Made by a program: the position numbers and the translations under genes. Shown piece after piece: positions 5,938 through 11,561 of a DNA stretch of 11,561 nt; the stretch's first letter is position 1, and each line of letters opens with the position of its first letter. A model generated the notes under the pieces. The model was not told the DNA's origin, searched no databases, and saw nothing but the letters and a program-made list of their open reading frames with translations. Origin of the DNA: Desulfobacterales bacterium (GTDB lineage: Bacteria; Desulfobacterota; Desulfobacteria; Desulfobacterales; JAUWMJ01); contig JAUWMJ010000043.1 of assembly GCA_030613225.1 (NCBI GenBank), positions 1 through 11,561 on the forward strand, written 5' to 3'.

Positions 5938-5953
5938 AAAGGAGGTAACATTG
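5938..5953 (+). promoter_or_regulatory. Strong Shine-Dalgarno that sets a TTG start for cdhD
   Basis: AAAGGAGG (5938-5945) is 5 nt before TTG 5951. The in-frame ATG at 5924 lies upstream of this site and has no ribosome-binding sequence of its own, so the TTG is the better start. Confidence 0.8.
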
Positions 5954-7495
5954 GGCTTTGAATTTTACAAAGAATCTTATACCGGCGGTATAAAGGAAAT
6001 TACCATAGGAGACGGTGCCAAAGCAGTCACTGTCGGCGGTGAGACATGCTATCCTTTTTATCAGTTTGAAGGTGAAATGCCCAACAAGCCAAGGATTGCA
6101 ATGGAAATTTGGGACATGGAGCCTGAGGACTGGGCGGATTCCGCTCTCAGCCACTTCAAGGATGTCATTTCAGATCCTGCGGCCTGGGCAAAAAAATGTG
6201 TTGATGAGTTCGGAGCTGAAATGATTGTATTGCAGCTTAAAAGCATCGATCCTAGCGGTGAAGACGCAAGCCCTGAAGATGCGGCGGCAACTGTGAAAAA
6301 AGTCAGTGAGGCAATCGACGTTCCACTGATTGTGTGGGGCTGTGCCAGCCCTCAAAAGGATGAGGATGTTTTTAAAAAAGTGGCTGAAGAATGCCAGAAT
6401 GTGAAGCTGACCATCGGACCTGTGGAGGATAAAAATCACAAGGGGATCGGAGCTGCTGCAATGGGGTATGGGCATACAATTATTTCGTCTTCACCCATTG
6501 ATGTGAACCTTGCCAAACAGGTTAACATTCTTCTTGAAAACCTGGGCATGCCGATGGATAAAATAATTGTTGATCCGACCACAGGCGGTTTGGGTTACGG
6601 ACTGGAATATTCGTACTCGGTTATGGAACGGCTGAGAATGGCGGCTCTGTCCCAGGGTGATGATAAACTCCAGTTCCCCATCATTAACAACCTTGGCAAC
6701 GAAGTCTGGAAATGCAAGGAAGCAAAACTGACAGCCGAGGAAGCGCCGATACTTGGTGATCCCGAAAGGCGGGGAATACTTATGGAAGCAGTAGGCGCTG
6801 TAAGTTATCTTATGGCCGGTTCGGATATTCTTATGATGAGGCATCCCGAGTCTATTCGAATGGTCAAAGCTTTCATCGATCTGGCTTTAGAAGGCGGGGC
6901 GGCTGGTGATGTTGCTCCCATCAAAAAAGATCTTGATGATGTGGACATCGATCTGGCATCACTTGCACCGGAGCTTGACCTGACAATAGAAGAAGAGAAG
7001 GCCAAAAAGGCTCCGCCACCTAAGAAAGAAGCTCCTCCGGCTGAAAAGGCTGCACCTGCAAAGGCTGCTGCGCCTGCAAAGCCGCCGGAACCGGCGAAAG
7101 AAGCTGCACCTGCAAAACCTGCGGAACCGGCAAAAGAAGCAGTAGCCGAAAAAGCCGAGGACAAGGCAAAGGCCAAAGCCGAGGCAGAAGCCAAAGCAAA
7201 AGCTGATGTTGAAGCAAAGGCAAAGGCAGAGGCTGAAGCCAAAGCTAAAGCAGAAGAGGAAGCAAAGGCAAAGGCGGAAGCTGAAGCTAAAGCTAAAGCT
7301 GATGCTGAAGCAAAGGCTAAAGCAGATGAAGTCGCCAAGCGTGAGTCAGAAGAAGATGCCATAAGGCAGCAGAGAGCAAAAGAGCAGGAAGAAAGAATGG
7401 CAAAAGCTGCCACAACCAAGGATAAAAAGGTTGCAATGACGGCATCCAAGACCCAGAGATCCGCTTTATCTAAATTTAAGAAGATTAGAAGATAA
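5951..7495 (+). CDS. cdhD: CODH/ACS corrinoid iron-sulfur protein small (delta) subunit with long Ala/Lys/Glu tail
   Basis: From the TTG start the protein has 514 residues. Residues ~1-345 match the CdhD/AcsD TIM-barrel subunit, which with CdhE/AcsC carries the methyl-cobamide that donates CH3 to acetyl-CoA synthase in the Wood-Ljungdahl pathway. Recognisable parts are the opening GFEFYKESYTGGIKEITIG, VPLIVWGCASPQKDEDV (124-140), and the signature VDPTTGGLGYGLEYSYSVM (207-225). Bacterial AcsD is usually about 310-325 residues. The remaining ~170 here are an added tail: a Pro/Ala/Lys-rich linker (~350-400), six exact octads of the pattern xEAKAKA[D/E] (412-459), and a charged end finishing KFKKIRR. 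The tail resembles TolA-type or single-alpha-helix segments. It is the first gene of the operon; cooS follows after 90 nt without a terminator. The subunit is cytoplasmic. The core assignment is firm; the tail's role is unknown. Confidence 0.95.
   Translation: MGFEFYKESYTGGIKEITIGDGAKAVTVGGETCYPFYQFEGEMPNKPRIAMEIWDMEPEDWADSALSHFKDVISDPAAWAKKCVDEFGAEMIVLQLKSIDPSGEDASPEDAAATVKKVSEAIDVPLIVWGCASPQKDEDVFKKVAEECQNVKLTIGPVEDKNHKGIGAAAMGYGHTIISSSPIDVNLAKQVNILLENLGMPMDKIIVDPTTGGLGYGLEYSYSVMERLRMAALSQGDDKLQFPIINNLGNEVWKCKEAKLTAEEAPILGDPERRGILMEAVGAVSYLMAGSDILMMRHPESIRMVKAFIDLALEGGAAGDVAPIKKDLDDVDIDLASLAPELDLTIEEEKAKKAPPPKKEAPPAEKAAPAKAAAPAKPPEPAKEAAPAKPAEPAKEAVAEKAEDKAKAKAEAEAKAKADVEAKAKAEAEAKAKAEEEAKAKAEAEAKAKADAEAKAKADEVAKRESEEDAIRQQRAKEQEERMAKAATTKDKKVAMTASKTQRSALSKFKKIRR
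7184..7327 (+). repeat. Six tandem 24-bp repeats encoding Ala/Lys/Glu octads in cdhD
   Basis: Six in-frame units (starts 7184, 7208, 7232, 7256, 7280, 7304) each encode x-E-A-K-A-K-A-D/E. Codon use varies between units (GCA/GCT/GCC/GCG, AAA/AAG), so the protein pattern is better kept than the DNA, which argues for selection on the peptide rather than a very recent expansion. Such tracts are prone to length change by replication slippage. Confidence 0.85.
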
Positions 7496-7585
7496 TATAT
7501 CTCCGGCGTCATTAAGATTTTTAGGAATTAATTAAAGTTTAAGTTATAAATTTAATAATATAAATAATATGAGGAGGAACCTCTA

Positions 7586-9613
7586 ATGGCAGAAGAAAAA
7601 GCAAAGGAAGCCAAACCGGTCAAGGCAAAAAAATTGGCAGACCCGGTTGCATCTTCCGTAGATGTAGCAACACAGGAGATGATAGCGCGCTCCCATGAGC
7701 TCGGGGTTGAAACAATATTTGACAGAGCTCTGACTATGAAACAATGTGCTATAGGAGTGCAGGGTACGTGCTGTAAAAACTGTTCCATGGGGCCATGCCG
7801 TCTCCCCCTACCTAAAGCAGGAATTGAAGGAGAAGACACAAGAAAAGGCCTTTGCGGCGCAACAGCCAACACTATCGCAGCAAGAAACTTTATCAGAATG
7901 ATAGCCGGCGGAGCAGCAGCCCACTCTGATCATGGGCGCTGTGTTGCAGAAGTCTTTTTGTCTGCGGCACGAAAAGAGACGGAAGCTTATAAGATTAAGG
8001 ATATTGACAAACTGCTGGCTGTTGCCGGGCACCTTGGTGTTGCAACAACTGTTGAGGTCGACGGAGAAGAACTTGACAGGGATCTTGATGAGGTCGCGGT
8101 TGAAGTCGGTGAAGTAGCTTTAAATGAATGGGGCAAGGCGGAAGGAGAGCTTCTGTACCTGAAGAGAGCTCCCGAGGCCCGTTATGAACTCTGGAAAAAA
8201 CAGGGCGTGCTTCCGAGAAATATAGACAGGGAGATCGTTGAGATCATGCACCGCACACATATGGGTGTTGACCAGGATTATAAAAACCTGATGAAGCAGG
8301 GTACCAGGGCTGCCATCGCAGACGGATGGGGCGGCTCCATGCTGGCCACTGACCTTCAGGATATTCTCTTTGGAACCCCTTATCCGCTCCAGTCTGAGGC
8401 CAACCTTGGCGTTATGAAAGAAGATCATGTCAATATCGTTATTCACGGCCATGAACCTGTTTTGTCGGAAATGATTGTGGCTGTAGCCCAGAAACAAGAA
8501 ATGATCGATTATGCCAAATCAAAGGGTGCAAACGGTATTCAGCTCTCAGGAATCTGTTGTACAGCCAATGAAATGCTCCAGCGCCACGGCGTACCGTTAT
8601 GCGGAACTTTTTTGCAGCAGGAGCTGGCCATCATAACCGGCGCAGTCGATGCCATGGTGGTGGATATCCAGTGTATCATGCAGAATCTTGCCAATGTTGC
8701 AAAATGCTTTCACACAAAACTTATTACCACCCATCCCATAGCCAAAATGGAGCAGGATAATGTTATCCATATAGAGTTTGATGAACATCATGCAATTGAA
8801 GACGCTGAGCGGATCGTTAAAATGGCCTGTGACAATTTTGCAAATCGCGGTGCAGAAGTTATGATTCCGAAGCACAAAGCACCTATCGTGGCCGGCTTTG
8901 GCGTTGAATCAACGGAGTATCATCTTGGGGGATCGTTCCGCGGCACTTACTATACCCTCAACGATAACATAATAAACGGACGCGTCCGGGGTGTTGCAGG
9001 CGTAGTCGGATGCAATAACGCCAGAACAAAGCACAATCGTGATCATATAACCATATGTAAGGAGCTGATCAAAAATGATGTGCTGGTCCTTACAACCGGA
9101 TGTACGGCAATAGCATGTGCCATGGAAGGACTGCTTGTGCCTGAAGCCGCTGCAGTGCACTGCGGCGTCGGTCTTGCCGAGGTTTGCGAAACAGTCGGTA
9201 TTCCTCCTATTCTTCATCTTGGTTCTTGTGTTGACAACAGCCGGATCCTTCTGGCCGCAACAGAGGTTGTCAAGGCAGGAGGGCTTGGAAATGATATCAG
9301 CGAATGGCCTGTTGCAGGAAGCGCACCTGAATGGATGAGCGAAAAGGCAATAAGCATTGGCCATTATTTTGTTGCATCAGGTGTTTACACGGTCTTTGGT
9401 GTAACCCTGCCTACATCGGGCGCACCTGAGTTCCATAATTATATCTGCAAAGAGTTTGAAGGTATTTACGGTGGTATGTGGGATGTTGAGCCGGATCCGA
9501 TCAAGCATGCCCATATGATGATTGCTCATATCGATAAAAAACGCAAAGAGCTCGGTATCGATAAGGCAAGGGAAAGGGTCATGATGGATTTTGCAGCACG
9601 CCAGGCGCTTTAG
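7586..9613 (+). CDS. cooS: Anaerobic Ni-Fe-S carbon monoxide dehydrogenase catalytic subunit
   Basis: This 675-residue protein catalyses reversible CO2 reduction to CO and supplies CO to acetyl-CoA synthase. Cysteines for clusters D and B lie in CAIGVQGTCCKNCSMGPC (Cys54, 62, 63, 66, 71), with Cys90 in GLCGA. Cluster C ligands expected from characterised enzymes are all visible: His287 (HGHEP), Cys325 (GICCT), Cys363 (DIQCIMQ), Cys476 (VGCNNA), Cys506 (TTGCTA) and Cys548 (GSCVDN). The conserved lysine in SEKAISIG is Lys587, and the acid-base histidine region is AHSDHGR (113-119). The length equals that of the CODH in acetogen CODH/ACS (about 674). The gap between Cys71 and Cys90 is 19 residues, five more than in the Moorella and Carboxydothermus enzymes as I remember them. 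The N-terminus (1-20) is Ala/Lys-rich. GAGGAGG at 7571-7577, 8 nt from the ATG, fixes the start. It lies between cdhD and acsB, as expected for a complexed CODH rather than an energy-coupled one. Confidence 0.97.
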   Translation: MAEEKAKEAKPVKAKKLADPVASSVDVATQEMIARSHELGVETIFDRALTMKQCAIGVQGTCCKNCSMGPCRLPLPKAGIEGEDTRKGLCGATANTIAARNFIRMIAGGAAAHSDHGRCVAEVFLSAARKETEAYKIKDIDKLLAVAGHLGVATTVEVDGEELDRDLDEVAVEVGEVALNEWGKAEGELLYLKRAPEARYELWKKQGVLPRNIDREIVEIMHRTHMGVDQDYKNLMKQGTRAAIADGWGGSMLATDLQDILFGTPYPLQSEANLGVMKEDHVNIVIHGHEPVLSEMIVAVAQKQEMIDYAKSKGANGIQLSGICCTANEMLQRHGVPLCGTFLQQELAIITGAVDAMVVDIQCIMQNLANVAKCFHTKLITTHPIAKMEQDNVIHIEFDEHHAIEDAERIVKMACDNFANRGAEVMIPKHKAPIVAGFGVESTEYHLGGSFRGTYYTLNDNIINGRVRGVAGVVGCNNARTKHNRDHITICKELIKNDVLVLTTGCTAIACAMEGLLVPEAAAVHCGVGLAEVCETVGIPPILHLGSCVDNSRILLAATEVVKAGGLGNDISEWPVAGSAPEWMSEKAISIGHYFVASGVYTVFGVTLPTSGAPEFHNYICKEFEGIYGGMWDVEPDPIKHAHMMIAHIDKKRKELGIDKARERVMMDFAARQAL

Positions 9614-9683
9614 GTATAATCAGAATTATGTATTGTGAATTTATAATCATTAAATATAAAATCCTCAACGAAGGAGGAACGAA

Positions 9684-11561
9684 ATGTCAAGATTAATAGC
9701 ATTTGCTGCCATTCAGGGCGGCTATAAAGTTGTTTCACAGGCTGAAGGGGCGTTAACGAAAGCTCTTGCCACCTATAATGCGGATACCAAGGTAGGCTTT
9801 CCCAATACCGGCTATTTTCTGCCGGTAATATATTCACTTTTCGGAATCAAGGTTGAAACCCTTGAAGATTTACAGGAGCCTTTGGAGATTGCAAGGGGTC
9901 TTCTTCCCGCCCATATCAAAGGTAAAAACTGGCTTCCTTTCCTCGGTCCTCTTCTGGACGCAGGGATGGCAGGCATTATATCCTTTGAAATTATAGAGGC
10001 GATCAGGTATCTTAACGAACCTGATTTCTATCTCCATGCAGAAGATCCGGATATCGAGGCGGGAAAACTCTGGACCGGCGCTGCAGACGACACAATATTC
10101 AGGAAAAGAGGTGTCGAGTTTGTTGACGGCTCAGCTCCCGGTTTTGCGGCAATAGTCGGCTCCGCACCTGATCCGGAAACCGCCAAGATGATCATTGAAG
10201 ATTACCAGAAAAGAGGTCTTTATATGTTCCTGGCTGCAAACCATAATGGCACCACCTTGATCGAGCAGCTTATCGAAGCCGGAGTGCAGGTGGGATGGAG
10301 TACACGAATAGCATGTTTCGGTCCTGATATCTCTTCAGCAGTATTTGCAGTTGGGTTTGCAAACAGGGTTGCAATGGCCTTCGGTGGTGTTCAGCCCGGT
10401 GATTATAAAAAGATTCTCATGTACAACAAAGAAAGGGTTTTTGCATTTGTTAATGCCCTGGGCGATGTGGGAACCGAGTGGGGCGTTGCTGCTGCAGGAT
10501 GTGTAAACTGGGGCTTTCCTACATTGGCCGATACAGACATTACCGAGATCCTTCCCACAGGTATATGTACATACGAGCATGTTGTGTCCCCTGTTTCCCA
10601 TGATGAAATCTGCGCAAAGTCGGTTGAGGTCCGTGGACTCAAAACCCTTGTTTCCGATATCGAGATCCCATGTTCATTCGGTCCTGCTTACGAGGGCGAA
10701 CGGGTAAGGGGTGCCGATCTTTTCTGCCAGACGGGTGGAGGCAAGAGCCAGTGCACCGAGCTTTGCAAGATGGCCGAGATGGACGCTATCGAGGACGGTA
10801 AGGTCGAGGTCATCGGCCCTGATATCGGTGATCTCAAGGAAGGTGATACGCTGCCGCTGGGTATTTATGCCCAAATTGCAGGCCGTGAATTCCAGACTGA
10901 TTTCGAGCCGATTATCGAACGTCAGGTCCATCATCTGGTTAACTATATTCAGGGCATTATGCATATCGGCCAGAGAGATATTTCCTGGATCAGGGTGGGC
11001 AAGGCCGCGGTGGAAAAAGGGTTTACCCTAAAGGATATCGGTGTTGTGTTACATGCCAAGTTCCATCAGGATTTTGGCAATATCCTGGATAAGGTGCAGA
11101 TAACCCTTTACACCAAGAAAAAAGACGTTGATGCCCTTACCAAACGTGCACGGGGTGAATACAAGAAAAGAGATGAGCGTGTTGAGAATATGACCGATGA
11201 AGGTGTTGACATATTCTATTCCTGCACACTGTGCCAGTCATTTGCTCCCAACCATGTATGCTCGGTAAGTCCTGAAAGAACCGGACTTTGCGGCGCGTAC
11301 AACTGGATGGATTGTAAGGCATCATATGAAATCAACCCCACAGGGCCGAACCAGCCCATAGAAAAGGGCGAATGCCTCGATCCTGTCCTGGGTCAGTGGA
11401 AAGGGGTTAACGATTTTGTTTACAAAGCATCCAGGGGAGCTGTAACACATTATAATTTCTATTCCATGGTGATCGATCCCATGACAACATGCGCATGCTG
11501 CGAGTGCATTGCCGCCATGCTGCCGTCTTGCAATGGCGTCATGACGGTGAGCAGGGATTAT
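9684..11561 (+). CDS. acsB: Acetyl-CoA synthase (CODH/ACS subunit), 3' end outside window
   Basis: The first 626 codons of acetyl-CoA synthase are present, open to the window edge; acetogen AcsB is about 729 residues, so roughly 100 are missing. It condenses CO from CooS, CH3 from the corrinoid protein and CoA into acetyl-CoA at the Ni-Ni-[4Fe-4S] A-cluster. The A-cluster ligands are all visible: Cys514, Cys517, Cys526 and Cys536 in SCTLCQSFAPNHVC...GLC, and Cys603-Ala-Cys605 for the distal nickel. Each is displaced by +8 from Moorella numbering (506, 509, 518, 528, 595, 597), with identical spacing. The bacterial N-terminal CODH-binding domain (about 1-310) is present, unlike in the archaeal subunit, so CO can be channelled directly. 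AAGGAGG at 9671-9677 precedes the ATG by 6 nt, and 70 nt separate it from cooS with no terminator. acsC and methyltransferase genes would be expected beyond the edge. Confidence 0.97.
   Translation, partial: MSRLIAFAAIQGGYKVVSQAEGALTKALATYNADTKVGFPNTGYFLPVIYSLFGIKVETLEDLQEPLEIARGLLPAHIKGKNWLPFLGPLLDAGMAGIISFEIIEAIRYLNEPDFYLHAEDPDIEAGKLWTGAADDTIFRKRGVEFVDGSAPGFAAIVGSAPDPETAKMIIEDYQKRGLYMFLAANHNGTTLIEQLIEAGVQVGWSTRIACFGPDISSAVFAVGFANRVAMAFGGVQPGDYKKILMYNKERVFAFVNALGDVGTEWGVAAAGCVNWGFPTLADTDITEILPTGICTYEHVVSPVSHDEICAKSVEVRGLKTLVSDIEIPCSFGPAYEGERVRGADLFCQTGGGKSQCTELCKMAEMDAIEDGKVEVIGPDIGDLKEGDTLPLGIYAQIAGREFQTDFEPIIERQVHHLVNYIQGIMHIGQRDISWIRVGKAAVEKGFTLKDIGVVLHAKFHQDFGNILDKVQITLYTKKKDVDALTKRARGEYKKRDERVENMTDEGVDIFYSCTLCQSFAPNHVCSVSPERTGLCGAYNWMDCKASYEINPTGPNQPIEKGECLDPVLGQWKGVNDFVYKASRGAVTHYNFYSMVIDPMTTCACCECIAAMLPSCNGVMTVSRDY

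Larger units (their letters stand above)
5591..5950 (+). other. AT-rich non-coding leader upstream of the CODH/ACS operon
   Basis: This stretch of 360 nt encodes no convincing protein. It holds an 11-nt direct repeat, a promoter-like TTGACA, a G7 run (about 5833-5839), a short inverted repeat TCTAC/GTAGA near 5790-5805, and a weak GGGCA/TGCCC hairpin (5859-5863 with 5873-5877). No cobalamin riboswitch B12-box pattern was recognised, although the operon encodes a corrinoid protein. A long leader is consistent with regulated expression but nothing here identifies the regulator. Confidence 0.5.

Noticed and set aside
5924..5950. ATG start for cdhD at 5924
   Set aside because: The strong AAAGGAGG lies downstream of it and points to TTG 5951; no ribosome site precedes 5924.
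5645..5950. Cobalamin riboswitch in the leader of the corrinoid-protein operon
   Set aside because: Considered because of the pathway, but no B12-box-like sequence or the expected multi-stem arrangement was seen.
6805..7512. Long minus-strand reading frame (235 codons) rich in Ala and Ser
   Set aside because: It is the antisense of the Ala/Lys/Glu repeat in cdhD. GCN/AAR-rich codons produce a stop-free complement, and there is no family resemblance or ribosome site.
8909..9364. Minus-strand ORF of 151 codons with many cysteines within cooS
   Set aside because: It is a shadow of the cooS coding frame, whose ligand residues are all in place on the plus strand.

Overview
The window looks like the chromosome of an anaerobic sulfate-reducing bacterium of the Desulfobacterota (Desulfobacterales-like). 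The main reason is a bacterial-type CODH/acetyl-CoA synthase operon of the Wood-Ljungdahl pathway (cdhD, cooS, acsB) at the right end. Moderate GC and the style of the palindromic intergenic repeats agree with this, but the taxonomic call is an inference from gene content, not from a marker gene.

Left region (1-1853) is accessory DNA. It opens with the 3' end of an Rhs-type polymorphic toxin whose variable tip is rich in glycine and hydrophobic residues. A small two-TM, cysteine-paired protein follows and is a candidate immunity partner. A rho-independent terminator and a 186-nt imperfect palindrome come next. Facing them on the minus strand is a small cluster: an XRE-type regulator that has lost its DNA-binding half, then two overlapping ORFs that read as one ~195-aa membrane-anchored helical protein interrupted by a -1 shift at an A AAA AAG heptamer.

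Middle region (1901-5590) holds rmuC on the minus strand and, divergently, a gene for an acyl-CoA hydrolase/CoA-transferase fused to a C-terminal GNAT domain. The 486-nt gap between them contains several hairpins with the shared motif TTCGTAAAAAGT and a promoter-like site overlapped by a perfect 10-bp dyad. The CoA-transferase has Gln where the family's catalytic Glu is expected.

Right region (5591-11561) starts with a 360-nt AT-rich leader, then cdhD (corrinoid/FeS protein small subunit, TTG start, with a ~170-residue Pro/Ala/Lys then Ala/Lys/Glu octad-repeat tail), cooS (CO dehydrogenase, all expected cluster ligands present) and acsB (acetyl-CoA synthase, running off the window with all cluster A ligands present). 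CooS interconverts CO2 and CO, the corrinoid protein supplies the methyl group, and AcsB joins methyl, CO and CoA. In a sulfate reducer this can run toward acetate oxidation or CO2 fixation. No tRNA, rRNA, CRISPR array or intact insertion sequence was seen.
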